Program-made: the position numbers and the translations under genes
In this document: one piece after another, positions 26,254-36,276 of the stretch
Layout: each line of letters starts with the position of its first letter
Numbering within the stretch: the stretch's first letter is position 1
Notes under the pieces: model-generated
What the model was told of the DNA's origin: nothing
Seen by the model: the letters and a program-made list of their open reading frames with translations, nothing else
The model's database searches: none
Assembly: GCA_947462535.1 (NCBI GenBank)
Contig: CANHPN010000006.1
Span: 1-64,000, forward strand
DNA length: 64,000 nt
From: Akkermansiaceae bacterium
GTDB lineage: Bacteria > Verrucomicrobiota > Verrucomicrobiia > Verrucomicrobiales > Akkermansiaceae
Direction of reading: 5' to 3'

Positions 26254-27657
26254 TCAGACATCGAAGCCGAAGTGGTGCTTGGCGTTGCCGAAGCACACCG
26301 CGCGGATGAGGCCGGAGAGCGCTTCGAAATCATCCGGCAACTCGCCGCGGTCGGCCTCGCCACCGATGAGGTTGCAGAGAATACGGCGGAAATACTCGTG
26401 CCGCGGAAACGACAGGAACGACCGCGAATCGGTGAGCATGCCAACGAAGCGAGAGAGCAGGCCGGTGGCGGACAGGGCGTCGAGCTGGAGCTCCATGCCG
26501 TTCTTCTGGTCGAGGAACCACCAGCCCGAGCCGAATTGGATCTTGCCGGCCACCGTGCCGTCCTGGAACGCTCCAGTGAGGCAGGCAAATAGATAGTTGT
26601 CCCGCGGGTTGAGGTTGTAGAGGACCATCTTGGGCATCGCCAAGGCGCTGGTCAGCGCGTCGAGATACATCACGAGCGCCGCGCCCTGCGCGGTGTCGCC
26701 GATGGTGTCGTAACCGGTGTCCGGCCCGAGCTTGCCGGCCATCTGCGAGTTGACGTTGCGGAACGCGCCGAGGTGGAGCTGCTTGGTCCAGCCCTTGGCC
26801 GCGTCGAGCTGGCCGAAGAAGACCATCAGGTAAAACGAGAATTTTTCCTTCTCCTCCGGGGTGGCAGCTTTGCCGGCGCGCGCACGGTCGAAGATCATCG
26901 CGGCGTCCTGGTCGGTGCAGCGCAGCGCGGGAAGACGATCGAGCCCGTGGTCGGACAAGCGGGCACCCGCGGCGTGGAAGTCCTCGTGGCGTTTTTGCAA
27001 GGCGGCCAGTAGATCCGCGAAATGCACGATGGCCATGTCCGAGACGGCTTCGAGTTTTTCCAACCACAGAGCGAGCAGGTCGGGGCGGTCCACCAGCAGC
27101 GCCTTGTCCGGACGGAAGGTCGGCAGGACCCTCGTCACCAGATCCGAGGCGGCGATGCGGTGATGGTCCTCGAGCGGATCGGCGGGATCATCGGTGGTGC
27201 CGACGACGCGCACGTCGAATTTTTTCAAAAGCCCGTGGACAGAGAAGTCCGGCTCGGCGAGCCTGGCGTTGGTCCGCTCCCAGATCTCGTCTGCGGTGTC
27301 GGGGGTGAGCAGGAGGTCGATGCCGAAATAGCGCCGCAGCTCAATGTGAGTCCAGTGGTGGATCGGGTTGCGCAGGGTATAGGGGACGGTTTCCGCCCAG
27401 GCTTGGAATTTCTCGCGCGGTGATGAGTCGCCGGTGATCATGCCTTCAGGGATGCCGTTGGCCCGCATCAAGCGCCACTTGTAATGGTCACCGCCGAGCC
27501 AGATGTCGGAAATGTTTTCCCAGCGGCGGTTGGTGGCAATTTCGCGGGGCGAGAGATGGCAGTGGTAATCAATGATCGGCTGGTCCTTGGCGACTTCATG
27601 GAAAAGCCGGCGCGCGGTATGGGAATAGAGCATGAAGTTTTCGTCGAGGTAAGCCAT
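26254..27657 (-). CDS. uxaC: Glucuronate isomerase
   Basis: 467 residues, typical length. Amidohydrolase-superfamily isomerase converting D-glucuronate to fructuronate (and galacturonate to tagaturonate), entry to the Ashwell pathway. Family signatures: IIDYHCHLSPREIA near residue 27, NRRWENISDIWLGGDHYKWR, TTDDPADPLEDH, LGAFRNVNSQM and the C-terminal FVGMLTDSRSFLSFPRHEYFRR. ATG at 27657 gives the family start MAYLDENFML. No uxaB/uxuA or transport genes are adjacent, but it implies uronic-acid use, fitting a polysaccharide degrader. Confidence 0.96.
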   Translation of the reverse strand: MAYLDENFMLYSHTARRLFHEVAKDQPIIDYHCHLSPREIATNRRWENISDIWLGGDHYKWRLMRANGIPEGMITGDSSPREKFQAWAETVPYTLRNPIHHWTHIELRRYFGIDLLLTPDTADEIWERTNARLAEPDFSVHGLLKKFDVRVVGTTDDPADPLEDHHRIAASDLVTRVLPTFRPDKALLVDRPDLLALWLEKLEAVSDMAIVHFADLLAALQKRHEDFHAAGARLSDHGLDRLPALRCTDQDAAMIFDRARAGKAATPEEKEKFSFYLMVFFGQLDAAKGWTKQLHLGAFRNVNSQMAGKLGPDTGYDTIGDTAQGAALVMYLDALTSALAMPKMVLYNLNPRDNYLFACLTGAFQDGTVAGKIQFGSGWWFLDQKNGMELQLDALSATGLLSRFVGMLTDSRSFLSFPRHEYFRRILCNLIGGEADRGELPDDFEALSGLIRAVCFGNAKHHFGFDV

Positions 27658-27733
27658 AGCGGGAGCATTCCACCGCGTGAACCGCGGCGGGCCAAGCAGG
27701 AAAACAGGCGTTTTTATCCGGCGCGCCACCGGC

Positions 27734-28651
27734 TCACCGCTCTTCCCAACGCTCCTCGTGATGTTCGGCGGATTTGGGTTCGAGATGGGAAATCACCCGG
27801 CCGTGGGGATGCAGCAGCTCCGCGACGCTGGCCTCGATTTCCGTGGCGGAATCATGCGCCTCGCCCACCGTGAGATTATCATCGAAAACCAGGTGGAACT
27901 CGATCCAGTGGGTTCTTCCCGAGTGGCGGTGGCGCAGGTTGTGGTAGGAAAGCCCGCGCTTGGCGACCTCGATATCGAGCAGATCGCGGATGCGCTTTTC
28001 CATCGCGGGATCGCTTTCATCGAGCAGACCGCCGAGGCTCTCGCGGATCAACTTGTAACCGACGCGCAGGATGTTGAGCGCCGCGAGCATCGCCGCGATC
28101 GGATCCCACCAGACCCAGCCGGTGGATTTGTAAAGCCCCAGCGCGACCAGCACCGCCACACTCGACCAGACGTCGGTGAGCACATGCATCCCGTTGGCGC
28201 GGAGCAGCGGCGAACCACTGCGCTTCCCCAAAGCCACCAAGGAAAGCCCGAGCACCAGATTGACACCCGCCGCCGCTGCGGTGACCGCCACTCCGAATCC
28301 GAGGTTTTCGATCCGCACGCCGAAAATCATCTGCCGCACCGCTTCGTAAAAAATCAGCAGCGCCGCTGCGGAAATCATCGCGCCCTCGAAGCCCGCTGAG
28401 AGAAACGACACCTTGTCATGCCCGAAGTGGTGCGTCTCATCCGCCGGCTTGTGGGCAAGCCGCAGCGCCCAGACGGCGAAACACACTGCGAGGAAATGCA
28501 CCACCGACTCTGCGGCGTCCGAGTAGATGGCGGATGATCCGGTCACCACGGCGGCGGTCACCTTCGCCCCGAGCAGCACCGCTGCCGCCGCGAGCGAGAG
28601 GTTCATCATCCGTTTTTGATCTTCGTAACTTGCCACGTGACGAGTTTGCAC
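27734..28651 (-). CDS. Cation diffusion facilitator (CDF) family metal efflux transporter
   Basis: 305 residues with about six membrane segments. CDF signature: GSSAIYSDAAESVVHF (site A Asp), HHFGHDKVSF, then the second pair of metal ligands in NGMHVLTDVWSS. The cytoplasmic C-terminal domain (about 205-300) contains HNLRHRHSGRTHWIEFHLVFDD, a dimerising metal-binding ferredoxin-like fold. Exchanges Zn2+, Fe2+ or Mn2+ for protons; the metal cannot be set from sequence alone. Starts with GTG. Histidine-rich C-terminal tail (SAEHHEERWEER). Confidence 0.92.
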   Translation of the reverse strand: MQTRHVASYEDQKRMMNLSLAAAAVLLGAKVTAAVVTGSSAIYSDAAESVVHFLAVCFAVWALRLAHKPADETHHFGHDKVSFLSAGFEGAMISAAALLIFYEAVRQMIFGVRIENLGFGVAVTAAAAGVNLVLGLSLVALGKRSGSPLLRANGMHVLTDVWSSVAVLVALGLYKSTGWVWWDPIAAMLAALNILRVGYKLIRESLGGLLDESDPAMEKRIRDLLDIEVAKRGLSYHNLRHRHSGRTHWIEFHLVFDDNLTVGEAHDSATEIEASVAELLHPHGRVISHLEPKSAEHHEERWEER

Positions 28652-28791
28652 GGCTCCTGGGGCATGGCAATCCCGAGGAATCCCTCTAATCTTTCACATC
28701 CGTGCTTGTTTTCCGCCAAAAATCAGCGAAAGGGTGCCCCCCGCTGCTTCAAAAAATCGGACGCGGCGGGATTTCGACTTAATATTTGCTC

Positions 28792-30489
<1,698 letters not shown>

Positions 30490-30603
30490 TAAATTTTCAA
30501 ACAGGGCGGAAATCCCCCGCCAGAGTGCGGCGCAGAACAGCTCAAAAAATCTATCGTGATCCCCAATCCTTAAAGGCATTGGACTGAAGTCTTGGACTAC
30601 CTT
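30490..30603. other. Gap between convergent helicase and kdsD genes
   Basis: 114 bp with no gene and no clean hairpin with a T tract; transcription from both sides probably ends here without a strong intrinsic terminator. Confidence 0.3.
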
Positions 30604-31575
30604 TCAAACAATCTTCAGCCGCGCCAAATCCTGCGTATCTATCAAACCCACCGGCTTCCCGTCGCCATCCAACACGACGATGTCATCGATCCGGTTCTCC
30701 CCCATCATCTTTAGAACCTCCACCGCCAGCGCCTCCGCCCGCACCGTGATCGGACGACGCGTCATGAGCCCCGCCACAGCTTTTTCTCCCAGCAGCGGAT
30801 CATTGCGAAAACTGCGGGCGAAGTCGCCGTGGGTGAAAATCCCGGCAAGCCCCCCGTCCGCATCGAGGATCAGGCAGGCACCGGCGCGAGCGCGGTTCAT
30901 CGAGTCCAGAGCGGCGAAAACGTTGCAGTCTTCCGCCACGGTCGGCAGCTCCGCATCCGCGCGCATGATGTCCGAAACCCTCGTGAGCAAGGCCTTCCCA
31001 AGCGACCCGCCGGGATGAAATCTAGCAAAATCCTCCTCGGTGAAGCCACGGGATTCCAGCAACACCATGGCAAGCGCGTCGCCCATCACCAGCATCGCGG
31101 TGGAAGACGAGGTCGGCGCGAGATTGAGCGGGCAGGCCTCGCGCTCGACCGAGGTGTCTAACGTCACCTCGCTGAAGCGCGAGAGCGTGGATTCGGGATT
31201 GCCGGTGAGCGCGACTAGCTTGACGTCGAAGCGCCTGATGAAGGGCAGCAAATCCATCAACTCGCGGGTTTCGCCCGAGTAGGAAAGCGCGAGGACGGCA
31301 TCGCCATCGGAGAGTAGCCCGAGGTCGCCGTGGAGAGCGTTCTGGGAATCCAGCACCACTGCGGTGGCCCCAGTGGAGTTGAGCGTCGCCGCGATCTTAT
31401 GCCCGATGTTTCCCGATTTCCCAACGCCGATGACGACGATCTTTCCCCGGTGTTCGAGCGTGTGCTGGAGGATTTTGACGGCGTCTATCAATCCTTGGTC
31501 CAAGCGGAGCGACATCCGGCGCAGGCCGTCGATTTCGGTTTCAATCACGCAGCGGGCACGCGCCAAGTAGTCCAT
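30604..31575 (-). CDS. kdsD: Arabinose-5-phosphate isomerase, KpsF/GutQ family
   Basis: 323 residues. SIS sugar-isomerase domain (IVVIGVGKSGNIGHKIAATL, HGDLGLLSDGDAVLALSYSG, ALTGNPESTLSR, LNLAPTSSSTAMLVMGDALA) followed by two CBS domains from about residue 205 (TVAEDCNVFAALDSMNRA; PITVRAEALAVEVLKMMGENR). Interconverts ribulose 5-phosphate and arabinose 5-phosphate, first step toward the Kdo of lipopolysaccharide. Confirms a Gram-negative envelope. The other kds genes are not here. Confidence 0.95.
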   Translation of the reverse strand: MDYLARARCVIETEIDGLRRMSLRLDQGLIDAVKILQHTLEHRGKIVVIGVGKSGNIGHKIAATLNSTGATAVVLDSQNALHGDLGLLSDGDAVLALSYSGETRELMDLLPFIRRFDVKLVALTGNPESTLSRFSEVTLDTSVEREACPLNLAPTSSSTAMLVMGDALAMVLLESRGFTEEDFARFHPGGSLGKALLTRVSDIMRADAELPTVAEDCNVFAALDSMNRARAGACLILDADGGLAGIFTHGDFARSFRNDPLLGEKAVAGLMTRRPITVRAEALAVEVLKMMGENRIDDIVVLDGDGKPVGLIDTQDLARLKIV

Positions 31576-31611
31576 GGCCCATCACAAGCCGAGAACCGCT
31601 CGCTTGGCAAG

Positions 31612-31714
31612 CGTGGCGGCGGTTTCCAACCGCCATGCCCATCTTTCTCCGCCAGTCCGGACTTCATGCGCTTGGAGCTGATATTGGGCTTGGCGGTTGG
31701 AAACCGCCGCCACA
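31612..31714. repeat. 103-bp inverted-repeat element
   Basis: Two near-identical arms of about 30 bp (31612-31641 and 31685-31714) in inverted orientation around a 43-bp spacer. Core of each arm is GGCGGTTTCCAACCGCC, itself a hairpin. By recollection this word is a dispersed repeat in Verrucomicrobiota-like genomes. It sits between the divergent kdsD and a secreted protein gene and encodes nothing. Confidence 0.8.
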
Positions 31715-31788
31715 CCGCCCTAAGTAACCAAGCACGATCTCCATCCTTTCCCCTCGCCATTCGCCCCGACCACAGGCAGGATTTACTC

Positions 31789-32352
31789 ATGAAATCCCTG
31801 CTCGCCCTCTTGTTTCTCGCCGGCTTTACAGGCCTACCCACCTTCGCCACAACCATCATGGTGGTTCCTATTTTCGAGCCCCTCAGCCTTCACGGCACCG
31901 ATGGCGACGAGGCGATTTCCGAAATAGGCGCGGCGCTGCAAGCCTCGGTGATGCCACGCCCGATGGCGCTCACCGGCGCGTTTCCCGAAGTTCTGGTGGA
32001 CGCCATCCGCAGCCCGCACCTGATCCCGACGAACAACCCGAACTACAAGGTCCAGGAAACCAATCTTCTGGTGCTCTGCAACGTCGGCATCAGCGGGGAA
32101 ATGATCGAAGGCGTCCTGACCGTGAGGTTCGATGTCGCCCAGCTCGCCATCCCGGCGGACGTCGATCTAACAACCAGGCAGATCCTCAACCTGGCGATCA
32201 TCGCGCTGCGGAAAACCCTGGACGAATACCAGCGCCCGCAAACCCAGCCCTTGCAGGTGAGCGTAATCATCGACGGCACCGGCGACGCCAAGGCCAGCCT
32301 GCGCGATCTCGGCACCAAGTTCGTGATCGGCGCGGAGGCGGCGACGAATTGA
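31789..32352 (+). CDS. Secreted protein of unknown function
   Basis: 187 residues. Signal peptide MKSLLALLFLAGFTGLPTFA with probable cleavage before TT. The mature part has no domain I recognise; it has alternating hydrophobic stretches (NLLVLCNVGISGEMIEGVL, LQVSVIIDGTGDAKASLRDL) suggesting a compact alpha/beta fold. The start is fixed by the signal peptide. Followed 63 bp later by pyrH on the same strand. Confidence 0.65.
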   Translation: MKSLLALLFLAGFTGLPTFATTIMVVPIFEPLSLHGTDGDEAISEIGAALQASVMPRPMALTGAFPEVLVDAIRSPHLIPTNNPNYKVQETNLLVLCNVGISGEMIEGVLTVRFDVAQLAIPADVDLTTRQILNLAIIALRKTLDEYQRPQTQPLQVSVIIDGTGDAKASLRDLGTKFVIGAEAATN

Positions 32353-32415
32353 TTCCGTGTTTTCCCTTTCCAACAGGGGTGGGATTCCGCTTTCATCCGT
32401 CAGCCCCAACCACGC

Positions 32416-33153
32416 ATGAGCAACGCCCCAACCGATCCACGTCCTTTCAAACGCGCCATTCTCAAACTCAGCGGTGAAGCCCTCCGAGGACCGGGGTCCC
32501 GGGACAACATCTCACCCGAAATTGTGGATCGCATCGCCCGGGAAATCCGCGAGGCGGTGAAAGGCGGGCTCCAGCTCGGCATCGTCGTCGGCGGTGGAAA
32601 TTTCTGGCGCGGTGCGAGTGCCTCCGCCCGTGGGATGGACCGCGCCACCGCCGATTACGTCGGCATGCTCGCCACCGTCATGAACGCGCTCGCCCTCGAA
32701 GGCGCGCTCGAACACCACGGCGTCACCTGCGTGGTGCAGTCCGCCATCGAGATGAAAAACGTCGCGGAAACCTTCATCCGCCGCAAGGCCGAGAAACAGC
32801 TCGACGAGGGCAAGGTGGTCATTTTCGCCGCCGGCACCGGCAATCCGTTCTTCTCCACCGACACCACCGCCGCGCTGCGCGCCAGCGAGATGGGTGCCGA
32901 CGTGATTCTCAAAGCGACGCAGGTGGACGGCGTTTACGACTCCGATCCGCGCCACAATCCGGACGCCGTGCGCTACGAAACGGTGACCTTCCAAAACTGC
33001 CTTTCCCAGCGCCTCAACGTGATGGATGCCACCGCCTTCAGTCTTTGTATGGACAACGACGTGCCGATCATTGTATTTGATCTCGCTCCCCACGGAAATC
33101 TTTCCCACGCCCTCCGCGGCCTGCCGATCGGCACGCTCGTGCACGGCGAATGA
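32416..33153 (+). CDS. pyrH: UMP kinase
   Basis: 245 residues. Phosphorylates UMP to [15 protein letters not shown] at the N-terminus, [57 protein letters not shown] and [12 protein letters not shown] are all characteristic of bacterial hexameric UMP kinase. Followed 27 bp later by frr, the common pyrH-frr arrangement; tsf and rpsB are not upstream as they often are elsewhere. Confidence 0.97.
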   Translation: MSNAPTDPRPFKRAILKLSGEALRGPGSRDNISPEIVDRIAREIREAVKGGLQLGIVVGGGNFWRGASASARGMDRATADYVGMLATVMNALALEGALEHHGVTCVVQSAIEMKNVAETFIRRKAEKQLDEGKVVIFAAGTGNPFFSTDTTAALRASEMGADVILKATQVDGVYDSDPRHNPDAVRYETVTFQNCLSQRLNVMDATAFSLCMDNDVPIIVFDLAPHGNLSHALRGLPIGTLVHGE

Positions 33154-33177
33154 ATCTGAAATTTCAAATCCCAATCT
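33154..33177. repeat. AT-rich GAAATTTCAAAT spacer in pyrH-frr gap
   Basis: The entire gap between pyrH and frr is an AT-rich palindromic word. The same 12-mer with one change occurs at 13035-13046 (antisense) and 36248-36259, each at a junction between co-directional genes. Confidence 0.45.
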
Positions 33178-33180
33178 ATC

Positions 33181-33747
33181 ATGGACCCTGAAGAAGCAAT
33201 TTTCGAAGTCGAGGACGCGATGACCAAGTGCGTCGACTACCTCATCCACGAGTTCGCCGGCGTGCGCACCGGCAAGGCCAGCCCGGCCTTGATCGAAAAC
33301 CTCGACGTGCACGTCCAGGCCTACGGCGCCGTTTCCAAACTCAAGAGCATCGCCGTCATCAGCTCGCCCGAGCCGCGGATGCTGATGGTGCAACCCTTCG
33401 ATCCGGCGACCACCCGCGACATCGAGCGCGCCATCCGAGAGTGTAAATTAGGCCTCAACCCCGCCGCCGCTGACCGCTCGATCCGCGTGCCGATCCCCGA
33501 GTTGTCAGAAGAACGCCGCCGGGACATGGTGAAGATGATCAAGCAGTTGGCCGAAGAAGCGAAAGTCCGCCTCCGCGCCGCCCGCAAGGACGGCATGGAC
33601 ACCGCCAAGAAGATGAAGGCGGACAATTTCCTCACCGAAGACGGCCAGAAGACCTTTGAAAAGGAAGTCCAGGACTTGACTAACAAGTTTACCAAACGTA
33701 TCGACGAACTCGCCGTGGCGAAGGAAGCGGACCTGATGAAAGTCTGA
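33181..33747 (+). CDS. frr: Ribosome recycling factor
   Basis: 188 residues, normal length. Splits post-termination ribosomes with EF-G. Signatures: EFAGVRTGKASPALIENLDV, YGAVSKLKSIAVIS, MVQPFDPATTRDIERAI, GLNPAAADRSIRVPIPELSEERR. Co-directional with pyrH across a 27-bp AT-rich gap. Confidence 0.97.
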   Translation: MDPEEAIFEVEDAMTKCVDYLIHEFAGVRTGKASPALIENLDVHVQAYGAVSKLKSIAVISSPEPRMLMVQPFDPATTRDIERAIRECKLGLNPAAADRSIRVPIPELSEERRRDMVKMIKQLAEEAKVRLRAARKDGMDTAKKMKADNFLTEDGQKTFEKEVQDLTNKFTKRIDELAVAKEADLMKV

Positions 33748-33770
33748 GCCCCGCCGGAGGCTACACTCTC

Positions 33771-33799
33771 AAAAAAAACTGCCGGGAAACTCCCGGCAG
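33771..33799 (-). terminator. Terminator between frr and the FKBP gene
   Basis: Nine-bp stem CTGCCGGGA/TCCCGGCAG with a 3-nt loop. On the minus strand it is followed by eight T residues, so it mainly ends the FKBP gene; on the plus strand the tail CCTTTTC is weaker but may also stop frr transcripts. Confidence 0.9.
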
Positions 33800-33827
33800 C
33801 CTTTTCAATTTCAGATGGATCGGATGC

Positions 33828-34688
33828 TTATTCGCCAGGCTGTGGTCCGCCCTGTGGCATTGGGAACGGCATGCCGCCTTCAGGGGCTGCCGGAGCGTCC
33901 TGGATCTTCACGAGCTCCAGCTCAAAAATCAGCACGCTGTTAGGCGCGATTTCCGCACTGCGGCGCTCTTCGCCATAAGCGAGTTCGCTTGGCAGGAAGA
34001 GTTTCCACTTGGCTCCGACGGGCATCGTGGTGAGGGCTTCCTTGAAGCCGGGAACGACTTGGAGGGTCATCGGGACAGGCTCGCCTGGAGGCGACGCGTC
34101 GAATTCCTTGCCGTCGATGAGCGTGCCCTTGTAGTTCACTAGGAACTGCTTGTTGTCTTTGGCACCTTCCTTGGGAGCGACGTATTTCTCGCTACCGCCC
34201 TTGGTGATGACTTCATACTGAAGACCGCTTTTGGTGGTGGTGACGGCTTTGCGTTTGCCGTTAGTTTCAAGGAACTTCTTGCCGGCTTCAAGGTTGGCGG
34301 CGGCTTTTTCCTTTTCGCGGCCTTGGAGCATCTCGCCGAGAGCTTCCATGGCGGCCTGGAGCTTCACTTCTTCGAGTTCCGGCTTACCACCCTTGATAGC
34401 TGCCATGAATCCCTTGAGGAAGATTTCTGGATCGAGGTCATCGGCACCGACGCCGAACTTGCCGAACTGCTGGGCGAAACCACCACCGGTGCGGAAGCCG
34501 AGGGCGTAGGAGGAGTCCGACTTGATCACGGCTGGATCGAGCTTGGGTTTGGCCGGGGCTTCGATAGCGGGCGTGACGGCTTCCGACTTGGCAGGTGCTG
34601 CGTCGGCTGCTGGCTTTTTGTCTGCGGCGGCGGAAGTGGAGGCGATGAGACCGAGGGCCAGTGCGCTAGGGATGAATTTACGGATCAT
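33828..34688 (-). CDS. FKBP-type peptidyl-prolyl isomerase, FkpA/Mip-like, secreted
   Basis: 286 residues. Signal peptide MIRKFIPSALALGLIASTSAAA, then an Ala/Pro/Lys-rich linker, the helical dimerisation domain of FkpA/Mip proteins (SDSSYALGFRTGGGFAQQ.., AAMEALGEMLQGREKEKAA, GKKFLETNGK) and the C-terminal FKBP domain (VNYKGTLIDGKEFDAS, VVPGFKEALTTMPVGAKWKL, PSELAYGEERR, LIFELELVKI). Assists folding of periplasmic proteins. Ends in a Pro/Gly-rich tail. Well separated with its own terminator. Confidence 0.95.
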   Translation of the reverse strand: MIRKFIPSALALGLIASTSAAADKKPAADAAPAKSEAVTPAIEAPAKPKLDPAVIKSDSSYALGFRTGGGFAQQFGKFGVGADDLDPEIFLKGFMAAIKGGKPELEEVKLQAAMEALGEMLQGREKEKAAANLEAGKKFLETNGKRKAVTTTKSGLQYEVITKGGSEKYVAPKEGAKDNKQFLVNYKGTLIDGKEFDASPPGEPVPMTLQVVPGFKEALTTMPVGAKWKLFLPSELAYGEERRSAEIAPNSVLIFELELVKIQDAPAAPEGGMPFPMPQGGPQPGE

Positions 34689-34867
34689 AGTTTATTGGTG
34701 GAAGAGCGGGAAAGCTAGGCAAGGGATGCGCCCCTGTCCAGAACGGGTTTTCTGGGGGGAAATCGGCCTGGTTTCACACCTCGGCCGCCATGCGAGCCGG
34801 CTAAAGATTCACGCAATCCGGACATTGCTAACTCTTCGAGCGTCTCAGGTTCGCTCGCGAAAACTTC

Positions 34868-35086
34868 CTACTTCTTCATGCCCAGCACCAGGACGACAAC
34901 GCCGCCGCCCAACAAGGCCCATGAAAGCGCCGGCGGCACCCGATGGCGCTCCTTAACGTCGGCCTGAACCTTGAGCGGCCCGACATCGATGATGTTCTCA
35001 CGCTCGGTGGTGGTAAATCCGCCGTAGGCCAGCAAGGCGGCTCCGGCGACGATCATAATAATTCCCACGATGCTTTGTCCGTTCAT
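34868..35086 (-). CDS. Small two-helix membrane protein
   Basis: 72 residues (76 if the ATG at 35098 is used). Two hydrophobic helices, SIVGIIMIVAGAALLAYGGF and ALSWALLGGGVVVLVLG, joined by a charged loop (ERENIIDVGPLKVQADVKERHR). Resembles small inner-membrane proteins of the DUF3185 type in outline but I do not claim membership. Isolated, with about 180 bp upstream of the FKBP gene region and no operon partner. Confidence 0.65.
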   Translation of the reverse strand: MNGQSIVGIIMIVAGAALLAYGGFTTTERENIIDVGPLKVQADVKERHRVPPALSWALLGGGVVVLVLGMKK

Positions 35087-35229
35087 ATCTGCCAGCATCC
35101 ACCCAATCGTTGCCGGAATCCAGATCTAAATCCCAGTAACGCCCGGGCGAATCATTTTGGAGGTCATTGAGAGCGGGCGTTCCAGTGTGGGCTCGCGGGC
35201 GAGATGTCCGCGCTCCTTGAAATCACTCT

Positions 35230-36240
35230 CTAGCAGCAATCCGCCGCCGCGCAGGACGGGCTGGCGGGAAGCGAGTGGTCGGTGTGCGGGGCTTCCATCG
35301 AGGGTTTCGGTTCGAGAGTTTCGAGGCCGAGCTTCGCGAGGAGTTTGCGATCCGCCTCAGCGGTCGGGTTTTCTCCGGTGAGAAGTTTTTCGCCGTAGAA
35401 GATTGAGTTAGCTCCGGCATAGAAACACAAAGCCTGAATTTCATCCGAGAGCCGGTCACGACCTGCGGAAAGGCGGACCTTGGCGGTGGGCACCGCAATG
35501 CGGGCGCAAGCGATCATGCGCACGAGATCGAACGGATCCACCTGCGGGTTGTGAGCCATTGGGGTGCCGGGCATCGGCATCAACGAGTTGATCGGCACGC
35601 TCTCGGGATGCGGGTTGAAGTTGGAAATCACCTCAAGCAGGCGGAGCCGGTCGGTGATAGTCTCGCTGAGGCCGAGAATCCCGCCGCAGCAGACGGAAAT
35701 GCCGGCGTCCTGCACGTTGCGGATGGTTTGCAGGCGGTCGGCGTAGGTGTGGCTGGTGACGATGTTCGGATAGTGCTCGGGCGAAGTGTCGAGATTGTGG
35801 TTGTAGGCATTCACTCCGGCATCGCGCAGTTGCCGCGCTTCCTCCGGGCCGAGTTCGCCGAGCGTGACGCAGACTTCCATGTCGAGCGTGGCAACCTCGC
35901 GAACGATATCGAGCACTTGTTCAAACTTGGGAGTACCTCCACGCACGCCTTTCCATGCCGCGCCCATGCAAAAACGGGTGGAGCCCGAGTTTTTGGCGTC
36001 GCGAGCGTGCTTCATCACCTCCTCCTTTTCGAGCAGCACCTGGGATTCCAAGTCGGTCTTGTAATGCGCGGATTGAGCACAATACGCGCAGTCCTCGGAA
36101 CAACCGCCGGTCTTGATGGAGAGCAGCGTGCAAAGCTGGATTTTCCCGTCCGGGAAATTTTTCTCATGCACCTCGTGCGAGCGCTTGAGGAGATCGAAAA
36201 ACGGCAGGGAGTGGAGTTCTTGGAGTTCGGCGAGTTTCAT
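35230..36240 (-). CDS. bioB: Biotin synthase
   Basis: 336 residues. Radical SAM enzyme inserting sulfur into dethiobiotin. The CxxxCxxC site is CSEDCAYC (Cys47, 51, 54), with TLLSIKTGG before it. Further signatures: AYNHNLDTSPEHYPNI, GISVCCGGILGLSE, HPESVPINSLMPMPGTP, RLSAGRDRL (2Fe-2S arginine) and FYAGANSIFYGEKLLTG. An unusual cysteine-rich end (CAAADCC). Start ATG at 36240 lies just after a 20-bp perfect palindrome. Last gene of a long minus-strand run from glycolytic genes. Confidence 0.97.
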   Translation of the reverse strand: MKLAELQELHSLPFFDLLKRSHEVHEKNFPDGKIQLCTLLSIKTGGCSEDCAYCAQSAHYKTDLESQVLLEKEEVMKHARDAKNSGSTRFCMGAAWKGVRGGTPKFEQVLDIVREVATLDMEVCVTLGELGPEEARQLRDAGVNAYNHNLDTSPEHYPNIVTSHTYADRLQTIRNVQDAGISVCCGGILGLSETITDRLRLLEVISNFNPHPESVPINSLMPMPGTPMAHNPQVDPFDLVRMIACARIAVPTAKVRLSAGRDRLSDEIQALCFYAGANSIFYGEKLLTGENPTAEADRKLLAKLGLETLEPKPSMEAPHTDHSLPASPSCAAADCC

Positions 36241-36243
36241 AGG

Positions 36244-36276
36244 ATTTGAAATTTGAAATCTCAAATTTGAGATTTG
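36244..36276. repeat. AT-rich palindrome between bioB and upstream gene
   Basis: A perfect 20-bp palindrome, AAATCTCAAATTTGAGATTT at 36256-36275, preceded by GAAATTTGAAAT, fills the gap exactly between the upstream stop and bioB. Shares its 12-mer with two other operon junctions in the window. Confidence 0.6.
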
